NCBI RefSeq assembly: GCF_040958095.1
Contig: NC_091151.1
Coordinates: forward strand, 5,523,132-5,587,131
Source: Procambarus clarkii
Taxonomy: Eukaryota > Arthropoda > Malacostraca > Decapoda > Cambaridae
Reading direction: 5' to 3'
DNA length: 64,000 nucleotides
This document shows positions 42,580 to 54,502 of the stretch, piece after piece. Both the position numbers and the translations under genes were made by a program. Within the stretch, counting starts at the first letter, position 1; the number at the start of each line of letters is the position of its first letter. The notes under the pieces were generated by a model that was not told the DNA's origin, searched no databases, and was given only the letters and a program-made list of their open reading frames with translations.

Positions 42580-42938
42580 AACATAAGAACAAAGGCAACT
42601 GCAGAAGGCCTATTGGCCTATACGAGGCAGCTCCTATTTATAACCACCCAATCCCACTCATATACATGTCCAACCCATGCTTGAAACAATCGAGGGACCC
42701 CACCTCCACAATGTTACGGGGCAATTGGTTCCACAAATCAACAACCCTGTTACTGAACCAGTATTTACCCAAGTCTTTCCTAAATCTAAACTTATCCAAT
42801 TTATACCCATTGTTTCGTGTTCTGTCTTGATACTTTTAATACCCCTATTAATATTCCCTTTGTTATGTCCATTCACCCACTTGTAAACCTCTATCATGTC
42901 ACCCCTAACTCTTCGCCTTTCCAGTGAATGCAACTTAA

Positions 42939-45900
42939 CACTTTCGCGCTCTCGGCGAAGGTCACTCAGCCAACCGTATGTGCGCGCGGTGTTTTTATCG
43001 CTTAAGCGTAAAAACAAAAATGTGTATACTCTTTTTACTTTTCTGACCTTAGTTTTCATGCTACGTATTTCATTTTGGTATCAACGTGTTCGCAATAAAA
43101 TTCCCTAGAAGAACATAAGTAAAATAAGTCACGAAAGCTATAGAGATACCAGCATGAAATAAATAACTACGAAGATGAGTCGCCGTGAGCGCTCAACAGC
43201 AACAAAATGTTTTTACTCTTGGGATTATTATCACCTCTACAATTGTCCTACAGCCTTAATTTTGGTATCAATGGACTCCCAATAAAATTCCCAACACGGT
43301 GATATGAATATAATCGTAGAATAATGGTCCCGGCCCACCCGCAAGAGTGTGGGAAGTGGGCGCACTGTTACCCGGTAACAGTGACCGGACGACACACGTG
43401 CGAAACGTTGCTTTGAAAGTTTATACTTATTTCACTGTTCTGATATTATTATTGTATGTATGTCATTCATTTTTGTGGCAATGTTTTCGCAATAGAATGT
43501 TCTATGAGCTAAATTATACTACATAAACTTGGACCAAATAGGTGTACTTACCAAGGGAAGGCTGGTTGTGGAACAGTAAGTTGAGCATTTGTTCTTCACT
43601 CCACCTTCTTCAGGTTCTTCATTCCTGAAGTTGCTCAACAGATGGTTTGTAGGTGGAGTGAAGCTGTTGCGGGTGGTTACTTCTTCCCCACCCAATACAC
43701 CTGTTTCCGGTGGTAATTGGTGTAGCAGGGAACAACAGAGTGCAACACCACAGGTCTTGCATCCATAGTTCGTATCCTTCCTTTTACCGGACCGTGCGCA
43801 TGCATGACACTTGAGACGTTTGGGCAGTCTGTAAATTTCATGTTTCAGTTTGTAGTTCATGCGATTTTCTGAATCAACAATAGGGCGGCCAGGTCCTCTC
43901 GCTGGAGGTGTAACAGGAGTTGCAGGAGAGTCAGATTCATCTGACAAAACAGTTTCGTCAACTGGCAGTGTGGCAGACATGTCGGGTTCAGATTCGTTGT
44001 CTGCTTCATCTTGAGGTGGTGTAGTGAACAAAGGCCGCCTCACACCAGATGGTCTGGGAGTTGGCATGGCGTCAGCATTGGCAGGAGCTGTGTCATCATT
44101 TATGTCTGGAGCGTGCCGCAAGTGTTGAGATGATGATGTTTTAGGCCACTCCTCTGTGTCCCAGTGCAATAGGGCCCAGATTGCCACTTCGTGGAACTGT
44201 AGCAATGTTAGCTTTTTTCGATCAGTTGTGTTGTATTTGTACAAAACAGGCATTATGCAATGCCATTTGCAGGAAATAAAAGGTCATCTTTTTGGTCCAC
44301 TTGCGAGTTTTCCTGGTAAAATGGTAATATTTAACCATTTGATCGAAGTGGTCCACACCTTTCATGAACTTATTGTACTCGCAAATTGCAGTCGGTTTGT
44401 TCACTGTTACCTGTTGTATTCCACTTGTTCCGTCTCGGTTGCGAATTCGCTTCCTTCGCTGAACTCGCTGAGTATCTGCATTGTGGATGTTGGTAATGAT
44501 TGAAACCACTCGCTTGTCTTTCCACAGGAGAATGAAGGTATTATCTTTGCGGCGGTATACTGTGGTATCCAGTGGAAGTTTACCCTTGGCTAAGCTTGCA
44601 ATACCTTTGGGGCGCCACGTAGCATTCTAATTGTGCCACATGTGTACACCCCAAGTTCTGTCAATGTTTCTGTCAGGGTAACCGAGTTGTAGTAATTATC
44701 CATGTACAAATGGTAACCCTGGTTCACTACAGGCTTCATCAACCCCGTTACTGTATCCACTATCGTCTTACCAATACCTGAGTATACGTCAAAGTCATAT
44801 ATGTACCCAGAGACAGATTCAGCAAGCATATAAAGTTTCACACCATACTTGTCTGGTTTGTTTGGATTGTACACTTTGAAGGATAGTCGGCCTCGCCATG
44901 CCATTGTACCCTCATCCAAACACAACTCTTTCTTGGGGATGTAAACTTGAGCAAACCTCTTTCAAGTAATCCATCACTGGTCTCACTTTTATCAACTTAT
45001 CACGATTGTTCACGGGCACTGCATTGGTATTGAATGTGTGGAAAAACTGGTTTATATGCTGGAATCGTCTGGACGGCATGAACAAGCTGAAGAAACGAGC
45101 ATGCCATGGCTTTGCTGTTTGCCAATACATCCTCATAGTTGGGAGCCTAATTATGCCCATCAATATGAACAGTCCTAGGAATCGCGCCATTTCACTCACC
45201 TTCACTGGGGTCCAAATATCTGATACATTTTCATTGGCCATCCGGAATAACTGTGAGGCGTACAAATTTGTTTCAACGGTAAAGAACTCAAGGAGGGCAC
45301 GCGTGATGAACAATTGAATATAAGCCAGTGCACTAGTAGGCTTGGGAATTTTCAGTCCAGGATCTCCAGTAAAATCATCAACAACTGGAGAAGTATTGCT
45401 ACGACTCCAGCCCTCACCAGCCCCAGCCTGCCGAGTACGTACTGTACGTGTACGCCTTTCAGCAGGCTCGAATGAATCCTCATCACTTTCCTCATCACTT
45501 ATACTTTCAGAATCACTTGGCCCAATTTGTCGTGTGTTCCTACGACGAGTAACATGTCTGGTAGCAACTTTTCTAGGTAGCCTAGATGCACCACGTGTGC
45601 GCCGAGATGGAGGAGGAGGAGGGGGGTCGCCGTGCCTCCTCTTCCTCGGTGAGGGCCTCAGTTTCCTCATCACTCGTTGCCGTATCATTCCCTCTAGCTC
45701 TAGGTACACTATAATCGTTGTGGATTCCAAAATCTTCCTCCAATACCTCTACATCACCTTCAGCTTCTGATAAATCCTCCACAAGGCCTGGAATTTTCGT
45801 TGGTGTGAGCTTCACTCCGCTCCACTTCTTAAAAATTTGGGTTATTTTGTCCACTCTCGATGACCTGGAGGCTTCCTTGGGCGTAGAAGTGCTTGGGCCT

Positions 45901-46235
45901 TGACCTTGATCCATTTTTGATGAAGTAATTGGGTATAATCCACACAGAAACGGGTAAAAATGCTCGAGTTTGGCGCGTGAGGGGAGCGTGATTGACTCAC
46001 GACACGTGACACGAAAACAATGGGCCCGTCACGTGACCGGGTAGGCCGACGTGCCAGGCGGCCTAGTGGTGAGAAAGAGAACTTCATGGCGCGTCGTTTG
46101 AAACAAACCCCAATGAAATCGGATTAAAATTGAATTTTATACAAATATTTTAAAAGTTGACATAACTTTATGTCCACTATGCGTTTACGTTAGACGAAAC
46201 CGAACGCGCCGGCGCGTCCAGATAGCGCGAAAGTG
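42939..46235 (-). mobile_element. piggyBac-2 DNA transposon with TTAA duplications
   Basis: 3297 bp between TTAA at 42935-42938 and TTAA at 46236-46239. The ends are inverted repeats starting CACTTTCGCGCT. The empty site is visible in L8 (GCAACTTAAGCTTTG near 46915). It carries one transposase gene on the minus strand. Precise TTAA targeting is the hallmark of piggyBac. Confidence 0.94.
43519..45914 (-). pseudogene. piggyBac-2 transposase, frameshifted
   Basis: The start at 45914 (MDQGQGPSTSTPKE) opens an acidic N-terminus. A frame change near 45650, within a proline-encoding G-run, leads to the core: SEMARFLGLFILMGIIRLP and FQHINQFFHTFN. The next frame (44925-44590) holds LDEGTMAWRGRLSFK (catalytic Asp), YDFDVYSG (second Asp) and LYMDNYYNS (third). 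The C-terminal part has KFMKGVDHFDQMVKYYHF and RKWTKKMTFYFLQMAL. A Cys-rich domain follows (LKCHACARSGKRK; CKTCGVALC). At least three frameshifts make this copy inactive, though all catalytic residues are retained. Confidence 0.88.
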
Positions 46236-46560
46236 TTAAGCTTTGTTAATCTTTCTTCATATGAAAGATTTCTAATTTGGGGAATTAACTTAGTCATCCT
46301 ACGTTGGACACGTTCAAGTGAATTTATATCCATTCTATAATACGGCGACCAAAACTGAACTGCATAATCTAAATGGGGCCTAACCAGAGCAAGATATAGC
46401 TTAAGAACCACACCAGGTGTCTTGTTACTAACGCTTCGATTAATAAATCCCAGTGTCCTATTCGCCTTATTACGAACATTCATGCATTGATCCTTTTGTT
46501 TTAAATTCTTACTAATCATAACTCCCAGATCCCTTTCGCAATCCGACTTCGAAATCTCAT

Positions 46561-49024
46561 AAGAACATAAGAACAAAGGCAACTGCAGAAGGCCTGTTGG
46601 CCCATACGAGGCAGCTCCTATTTATAACCACCCAATCCCACTCATATACATGTCCAACCCATGCTTGAAACAATCGAGGGACCCCACCTCCACAATGTTA
46701 CGCGGCAATTCGTTCCACAAATCATCAACCCTGTTACTGAACCAGTATTTACCCAAGTCTTTCCTAAATCTAAACTTATCCAATTTATACCCATTGTTTC
46801 GTGTTCTGTCTTGATACTTTTAATACCCTATTAATATTCCCTTTGTTATGTCCATTCACCCACTTGTAAACCTCTATCATGTTACCCCTAACTCTTCGCC
46901 TTTCCAGTGAATGCAACTTAAGCTTTGTTAATCTTTCTTCATATGAAAGATTTCTAATTTGGGGAATTAACTTAGTCATTAATTTTAGCGGAATAAACTG
47001 GTTGAACAAAACAGGGAATAGTGAAGCAGAAGATTTTCTAGAATTAATTGACGATTGCTTTCTTACGCAACACATTAAGGAACCAACACGGGAAAATAAT
47101 ATTTTAGATTTAGTGTTAACTAACAGGGAAACGCAAATTAATGACATCGAAATAGGAAGTGAGCTAGGGAGCAGTGATCACAAAGAAATCAGATTTAGCA
47201 TAGAATGGAATAGACCAGTAGGAGAAAATTCTGTTAAAGTGCCAGATTTTCGAAAAGCTGATTTTAATAGCCTAAGAAATTTTTTGGGTCAAATTGATTG
47301 GAAAGGCTTGGGTATGGGGTGTGGGCCGGTCTTGGAGCGAGACATGAACCCAGCGATAGGTGACTTAAATGGGGATTTCGATGTGGATTCAATATATAAC
47401 TTATTTAAGAATATTCTAAACAAAGCACAGGAACGTAGTATACCATACAAATTGAATAGATCGAATACTAATGACCCAAAGTGGATAACAAAGAATTTGA
47501 AGAACCTTATAGGTAAAAAGAGAGCTTGGTACAAAAGGATTAAAAATGGGGAGGTCACTTTAGAACAGGAATTCGTACAACTGGTTAGAAATGTTAAAAA
47601 AGAGATAAGGAAAGCAAAAAGAAACTATGAAGTTCGCATAGCAGGGCAAGCAAAGACAAATCCTAAAGGGTTTTTTCAGTTATATCGTACTAAGACTAGG
47701 GAAAGGATAGGTCCATTAAAAACTGAGATAGGTCAAATAACAGATAGTGATGAAGAGATGAGTAGTATTTTTAATAAATATTTTGTATCTGTATTTACTA
47801 AAGAGGAACTTAACAATATGCCTTCAGCCGAACAAGTCTATGTGGGTGGGGACGAGGACAGGTTGACGAGTTTAGCAGTTACCAGGGAGGATGTTCTTAA
47901 ACAAATAGTAAAACTCAAACCAAACAAATCCCCAGGGCCGGATGAAGTGTTTGCTAGGGTGCTTAAAGAATGCAAAGAGGAGCTTTGTGACCCACTGTCA
48001 ACCATATTTAATAAATCAATAGAGTCAGGCAGAGTGCCAGAGTTTTGGAAAGTTGCTAATGTGATACCAGTTTTTAAGAAAGGAGATAGATCACTTGCGT
48101 CTAACTATCGACCAATTAGCCTAACGTCTATTGTGGGAAAGTTACTCGAATCTATAATAGCATATAAAATTCGTCTTCATCTTGAAAAACATAAATTAAT
48201 AATTGAGTCGCAACATGGTTTTATAAATGGTCGTTCATGTTTAACAAATTTGTTATCTTTTTATTCTAGCATTGTTGAGGCAGTTGATAGTGGTAAGGAT
48301 TGCGATGTTGTATACCTTGACTTTAGCAAAGCTTTTGATACAGTGCCACATGAAAGACTGATTAAAAAAATAGAGTCTCATGGTATTGGGGGTGCTATAT
48401 TAAGCTGGATTAGGGCATGGCTATACCAAAGGAAACAGAGAGTTAGTATAAATGGAATCAAGTCAGAGTGGGAAAATGTTGTAAGTGGAGTGCCTCAAGG
48501 CTCTGTCCTGGGACCTCTGTTGTTTATAATATATATAAATGATTTAGATTCAGGTTTGAGTAGCAACATTTGCAAATTTGCCGATGATACGAAAATCGGT
48601 AGGGAAATTAATTCGGAGGAGGACTCACTATCACTTCAAGTTGATCTAGATAGGGTTTTGAAATGGTCAAAGGATTGGCAGATGCAGTTTAATGCTGATA
48701 AATGTAAAGTTCTGAGGTTAGGTAATGATGATAGAGTTACAAGATACGAGCTAGATGGTGTTGTGATTGCGAAGTCGGATTGCGAAAGGGATCTGGGAGT
48801 TATGATTAGTAAGAATTTAAAACAAAAGGATCAATGCATAAATGTTCGTAATAAGGCAAATCGGACACTTGGATTTATTAATCGCAGCGTTAGTAACAAG
48901 ACACCTGGTGTGGTTCTCAAGCTATATCTTGCTCTAGTTAGGCCCCATTTAGATTATGCAGTTCAGTTTTGGTCGCCATATTATAGAATGGATATAAATT
49001 CACTTGAACGTGTCCAGCGTAGGA
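46561..49024 (-). mobile_element. LINE L8/L9: one CR1-like insertion with 5' inversion
   Basis: The left part (46561-46979) is the LINE 3' end on the minus strand. The right part (46979-49024) is the preceding part of the same LINE on the plus strand. The breakpoints are adjacent in the consensus: the right part ends at ...VQRR and the left part begins at MTKLIPQ, which L7 encodes as VQRRMTKLIPQ. This is the pattern produced by twin priming. Confidence 0.87.
46979..49024 (+). CDS. L9 ORF2: endonuclease C-terminal part and full RT domain, open
   Basis: The frame is open over the whole inverted segment (about 680 codons of LINE sequence; upstream residues from 46879 come from the reversed 3' end). 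It starts inside the endonuclease (FSGINWLNKTGNSE) and includes LGSSDHKEIRFSIEWN. The RT follows: PNKSPGPDEVFARVLKE, NYRPISLTSIVGKLLESII, SQHGFINGRSCLTNLLSF, YLDFSKAFDTVPHERLIKK, SGVPQGSVLGPLLFIIYI and CKFADDTKIGRE (catalytic Asp pair). DCERDLGVMISKNLKQKDQ and RPHLDYAVQFWSPYYRMDI follow. It lacks the endonuclease N-terminus and the LINE 3' end, so it cannot mobilise itself. Confidence 0.88.
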
Positions 49025-49159
49025 TAAGAACATAAGAACATAAGAACAAAGGTAACTGCAGAAGGCCTATTGGCCCATACGAGGCAGCTCCTATTCTATA
49101 ACCACCCAATCCCACTCATATACTTGTCCAACCCGTGCTTGAAACAATCGAGGGACCCC

Positions 49160-50769
49160 ACCCCACCTGATTTATTAAATATGGTTGACAGTGGGTCACA
49201 AAGCTCCTCTTTGCATTCTTTAAGCACCCTGGCAAACACTTCATCCGGCCCTGGGGATTTGTTTGGTTTGAGTTTTACTATTTGTTTAAGAACATCCTCC
49301 CTGGTAACTGTTAAACTCGTCAACCTGTCCTCGTCCCCACCCACATAGACTTGTTCGGCTGAAGGCATATTGTTAAGTTCCTCTTTAGTAAATACAGATA
49401 CAAAATATTTATTAAAAATACTACTCATCTCTTCATCACTATCTGTTATTTGACCTGTCTCAGTTTTTAATGGACCTATCCTTTCCCTAGTCTTAGTACG
49501 ATATAACTGTAAAAACCCTTTAGGATTTGTCTTTGCTTGCCCTGCTATGCGAACTTCATAGTTTCTTTTTGCTTTCCTTATCTCTTTTTTAACATTTCTA
49601 TCCAGTTGTACGAATTCCTGTTCTAAAGTGACCTCCCCATTCTTAATCCTTTTGTACCAAGCTCTCTTTTTACCTAAAAGGTTCTTCAAATTCTTTGTTA
49701 TCCACTTTGGGTCATTGGTATTCGATCTATTCAATTTGTATGGTATACTACGTTCCTGTGCTTTGTTTAGAATATTCTTAAATAAGTTATATATTGAATC
49801 CACATCGAAATCTCTATTTACGTCACCTATCGCTGGGTTCATGTCTCGCTCTAAGACCGGCCCCCACCCCGTACCCAAGACTTTCCAATCAATTTGACCC
49901 AAAAAATTTCTAAGGCTATTAAAATCAGCTTTTCGAAAATCTGGCACTTTAACAGAATTTTCTCCTACAGGTCTATTCCATTCTATGCTAAATTTGATTT
50001 CTTTGTGATCACTGTTCCCTAGCTCACTCCCTATTTCGATGTCATTAACTTGTGTTTCCCTGTTAGTTAACACTAAATCTAAAATATTATTTTCCCGTGT
50101 TGGTTCCTTATTGTGTTGCGTAAGAAAGCAATCGTCAATGAATTCTAGAAAATCTTCTGCTTCACTATTCCCTGTTTTGTTCAACCAGTTTATTCCACTA
50201 AAATTAAAGTCACCCATGACGTAAATACTGTTAGATCTAGATGCCCTAGATATTTCATCCCATAGATGCTTTGCTTCCATTCTGTCTAAATTTGGTGGCC
50301 TATATATAACTCCTATTATAATATTATTTCCTTTTTCGTATAATTCTATCCAAATAGTTTCTGTGTGTGGCTCAGTTTTGATTCCCTCTTTGAGACTACA
50401 TTTCAAATTGTCCCTAACATATATGGCTACTCCCCCTCCTCGTCTAATATATCTATCTGTGTGAAATAGTTTAAATCCATTTATTTGATATTCAGCTAAT
50501 AGTTCTCTATTTTCTACATTCATCCACGTTTCGGTAAGTGCAATAATATCTATTTTTTCTGTGCAGACAAGAGCATTTAATTCGTTAATTTTATTTCTTA
50601 GACTTCTACTGTTAGTGTAATATACCCTAAGTGAATTGTTATTTTGAGGCCCTTCTCTTTCCCTGATCATTTTGCCAATTCCTTTCCCCCACAAACACAT
50701 ACTTTTATTACCTCCTTCATCCAAATCAATTCCCATACCTCTATCTACTAACAGTTTAAACCCAAACAA
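49160..50769 (-). pseudogene. L10 ORF2: complete AP endonuclease, RT deleted
   Basis: The frame holds the whole endonuclease: LRVYYTNSRSLRNKINELNA, DIIALTETWMNV, GGGVAIYVRDNLKC, IIIGVIYRPPNLDRM, SIYVMGDFNFSGINW, ILDLVLTNRETQVNDI and LGNSDHKEIKFSIEWN. It continues into the early RT (PNKSPGPDEVFARVLKECKE; LSTIFNKS). After FNKS the deletion joins it to 3' UTR sequence, giving a short non-native tail. The join shares GGTGG on both sides, suggesting microhomology. Confidence 0.87.
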
Positions 50770-51656
50770 ACACCTCTAACCACTTCTTCCAACGAGTTCG
50801 CAACAGCAACAACCCCAGCTCTCGATAGATGCACCCCATCACGAGCATACATTTCATTTCTTCCATAGAAGTGTTCCCAGTTGTCTATGAAAGATATTGC
50901 ATTTGATTTGCAATATATTTCCAGCCGGCAATTGACACCAAGTGCCCTCGATATCCATTCATTTCCTACTCCCTTTCTTGAAAGAATGCCACATATGATC
51001 GGGATTCCTCCCTTGCTCCTAACTAATTCAATGGCTGTCCTGAATCTCTGTATTAGTTACTCACTCCTAACTCGTCCAACATCATTACCCCCTGCACTAA
51101 TACAAATAATGGGTTTGTTTCCATTTCCTGTCATAATATCATTCATGTTTCCAACAATATCACCAATTCCAGCTCCCGGATAGCAAACCCTTAATCTGTT
51201 CCCCCTATCTCTGGCACAAAACGTTCTGTCTAAATACCTCACCTGGGAATCTCCCACAACCAAAATTCGCTTCGATTCTACCTATTCCTTTCGAGCAGTT
51301 TGAGGGACCTGCGCTTCAATGCTCCTCGTTACTTTGACTTTGCCACCTCGTTGAACAACAGGTTCAACACAGCACTCGTCCTCTAATATGTCAAATGCGT
51401 TAAAAGTCCTTAGGTGTAGGCAATTAGTTGTCGGTTTAGCCAAGGTCTTCTTAAGACCCCTGTCTTTCACAACTTGCCAAGACGAGGTCTTCTTAATACT
51501 GGTCCCGTCAGTCCTCCTTAATGAGGTCCCATCGATACTGGCCTCCTCCTTCGTTTCCTCCCGAAGTCGTAGCCGTCGTACCTCCTCCCGCAGAGAATCC
51601 ATCTCTGCTCTCAGCGCTCCAACCAGACTCACCAAATCTTTTACTAATCCTTCCAT
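50748..51656 (-). pseudogene. L10 ORF1: coiled coil plus esterase, two in-frame stops
   Basis: The start ATG at 51656 gives MEGLVKDLVSLVGALRAEMD; the frame is collinear with L6 ORF1 and in register to its stop at 50748. Two nonsense codons interrupt it, near 51282 (after QTARKE) and near 51057 (after GRVRSE). Esterase blocks VVGDSQVRYLDRTF, ISAGGNDVGR and DGVHLSRAGVVAVA are all retained. It gives the likely native N-terminus of the family's ORF1. Confidence 0.87.
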
Positions 51657-51738
51657 TATTGCAATAATAATGTTATTAGAATCGGAGCTCCGGCTAACAC
51701 AACCTCTCACTGTGACTGCACCTGACTGGACACCATCT

Positions 51739-53729
51739 CTCGTATCTTGTAACTCTATCATCATTACCTTGCCTCAGAACTTTACATTTATCAGCATTAA
51801 ACTGCATTTGCCAATCATTTGACCATTTCAAAACCCTATCTAGATCAACTTGAAGTGATAGTGAATCCTCCTCCGAATTAATTTCCCTACCGATTTTCGT
51901 ATCATCGGCAAATTTGCAAATGTTGCTACTCAAACCTGAACCTAAATCATTTATATATATTATAAACAACAGTGGTCCCAGGACAGAGCCCTGAGGTACT
52001 CCACTAACAACATTATCCCACTCTGACTTAACCCCATTTATACTAACTCTCTGTTTCCTTTGGAATAGCCATGCCCTAATCCAAGTTAATATAGCACCCC
52101 CAATACCATGAGCTCCTATTTTTTTAATTAGTCTTTCATGTGGCACTGTATCAAAAGCTTTGCTATAGTCAAGGTACACAACATCACAATCCTTACCACT
52201 ATCAACTGCCTTAACTATGCTGGAATAAAAAGTTAGCAAATTTGTTAAACATGAACGGCCATTTGTAAAACCATGTTGCGACTCATTTATTAATTTATGT
52301 TTTTCAAGATGGAGACGAATTGTATTTGCAATTATTGATGCAAGTAACTTTCCCACAATAGACGTTAGGCTAATTGGCCGGTAGTTTGACGCAAGTGATC
52401 TATCTCCTTTCTTAAAAATTGGGGCCACATTAGCTACCTTCCATGACTCTGGCACTCTGCCTGACTCTATTGATTTATTAAACATGGTAGACAGTGGCTC
52501 GGAAAGCTCCTCTTTGCATTCTTTAAGCACCCTGGCAAACACTTCATCCGGCCCTGGGGATTTGTTTGGTTTTAGTTTTTCTAATTGTTTAATTAAATCC
52601 TCCCTGGTAACTGCTAAACTAGTCAACCTGTCCTCATCCCCACCCACATAGACTTGTTCGGCTGAAGGCATATTGTTAAGTTCTTCTTTAGTAAATACAG
52701 ATATAAAATATTTGTTAAAAATACTACTCATCTCCTTGTCATTATCCGTTATTTGACCTGTCTCAGATTTTAATGGACCTATCCTTTCCCTAGTATTAGT
52801 TCGATATAACTGAAAAAACCCTTTAGGATTTGACTTTGCTTGCTCTGCTATGCGAACTTCATAGTTTCTTTTTGCTTTCCTAATCTCTTTTTTAACATTT
52901 CTGACCAGTTGTATGAATTCCTGTTCTAACCTGAATTCCCCATTCTTAATCCTTTTGTACCAAGCTCTCTTTTTACCAATAAGGTTCTTTAAATTATTTG
53001 TTATCCACTTTGGGTCATTAGTATTCGATCTATTCAATTTGTATTGTATACTACGTTCCTGTGCTTTGTTTAGAATATTCTTAAATAAGTTATATATTAA
53101 ATCCACATCGAAATCCCCTTTTCCATCACCTCTCGCTGGGTTCATGTCTCGCTCTAAGACCGGCCCCCACCCCGTACCCAAGACTTTCCAATCAATTTGA
53201 CCCAAAAAATTTCTAAGGCTATTAAAATCAGCTTTTCGAAAATCTGGCACTTTAACAGAATTTTCTCCTACAGGTCTATTCCATTCTATGCGAAATTTGA
53301 TTTCTTTGTGATCACTGTTCCCTAGCTCACTCCCTATTTCGATGTCATTAATTTGTGTTTCCCTGTTAGTTAACACTAAATCTAAAATATTATTTTCCCG
53401 TGTTGGTTCCTTAATGTGTTGCGTAAGAAAGCAATCGTCAATTAATTCTAGAAAATCTTCTGCTTCACTATTCCCTGTTTTGTTCAACCAATTTATTCCA
53501 CTAAAATTAAAGTCACCCATGACGTAAATACTGTTAGACCTAGATGCCCTAGATATTTCATCCCATAGATGCTTTGCTTCCATTCTGTCTAAATTTGGTG
53601 GCCTATATATAACTCCTATTATAATATTATTTGCTTTTTCGTATAATTCTATCCAAATAGTTTCTGTGTGTGGCTCAGTTTTGATTCCCTCTTTGAGACT
53701 ACATTTCAAATTGTCCCTAACATATATGG

Positions 53730-53730
<1 letters not shown>
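51739..53730 (-). pseudogene. LINE L11 (CR1-like) ORF2, truncated at both ends but open
   Basis: On the minus strand it starts in the endonuclease at AIYVRDNLKCSLKEGIKTE, right beside the (TA)n tract, and stays open through DFNFSGINWLNK, the RT (NYRPISLTSIVGKLLASII; YLDYSKAFDTVPHERLIKK; SGVPQGSVLGPLLFIIYI; CKFADDTKIGRE) to QFNADKCKVLRQGNDDRV. There it is cut at the 5' end of L10. No internal stop is seen. Residues translated from the (TA)n tract upstream are not part of the gene. Confidence 0.87.

Positions 53731-53801
<71 letters not shown>
53731..53801. repeat. (TA)n microsatellite, left of C1
   Basis: About 70 bp of AT dinucleotides between L11 and the C1 LTR. The same kind of tract resumes on the other side of C1 (59757-59852). 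Confidence 0.97.
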
Positions 53802-53804
<3 letters not shown>

Positions 53805-54502
53805 GACGGTAACGCGTTGGTGTTCGGCTGTTCAAAGCTAGGGGTATGGCCTCGTCACATAGAATTAAAAAAAAATAGAGAATCTGGAACTTCGTCTGAG
53901 GTAAGGTAAGGAGAAGACACACAAAACACAAGTAAATTTTAACAATGGAATTTTAATTACGTTAGATAAACAAAACATGAATAAAATGGACATACAAATT
54001 CGTATAATAAAATCAATCAATCAAAATAATAAGAAGAATTAAATGACAAAATGAAAAGTTACGTTAAGACAAGTGAGCAATAACAAGCTGTGCAATATAC
54101 AATAAAATGAGAGGTGCAGGAATATTGGCTTTAAGCTATCACCTCTCTTAGTACACGTAAGCCAAAGCTTACGTCTACCAGGAAGATGTGTTAACCGTAT
54201 GAAAGCACTGAATATTCTGAGGACTGAGGTCGTGGCGGCCCCAGACATCAAGTAGTATGGTGGGTGAGTGTAGTAGCAGCTGGACCGGCGGCCAATCAGC
54301 GAGGAGCCGGCAACAAGACAGGTAGTTTGGCGGTTTGAGGCTGGGCAGGTGTTCCTGGCTGCATACGTTTTGCGCTCTGGCAAACCTTGCTGGTGTTGTT
54401 GTCGTTGTTGGACATTTCTTCCATAGTAGTTTTATATAGATGTAACGACGTATTTTTGGAGGGAAGAGCAGGCTCAATCTCTTGAAGGAGATTATCGTCA
54501 CA
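53802..54502 (-). repeat. C1 3' LTR
   Basis: 701 bp, bounded by TGTGACG at 53802 and CGTCACA at 54502. The polypurine tract GGGGGGGAGT (complement of 54503-54512) is adjacent. Confidence 0.93.

Larger units (their letters stand above)
42580..46560 (-). mobile_element. LINE L7 (CR1-like) 3' end, split by piggyBac-2
   Basis: Minus-strand text from 46560 to 46240 encodes DCERDLGVMISKNLKQKDQC and RPHLDYAVQFWSPYYRMDI (RT C-terminal region). After the piggyBac insertion it continues at 42934 with the last coding part and the 3' UTR, ending in the TAAGAACA-type tail at 42580. It is 5'-truncated. Joining the pieces across one TTAA recreates the uninterrupted sequence seen at 46905-46950. Confidence 0.88.
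49025..51738 (-). mobile_element. LINE L10 (CR1-like) with full 5' coding part and internal deletion
   Basis: On the minus strand: a short 5' UTR, ORF1, ORF2 up to the start of RT, then a jump into the 3' UTR near 49160, and a tail of TAAGAACA units (read on plus) at 49025-49048. The deletion removes most of the RT. The 5' boundary at 51738 abuts the truncated 3' end of L11. Confidence 0.85.
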
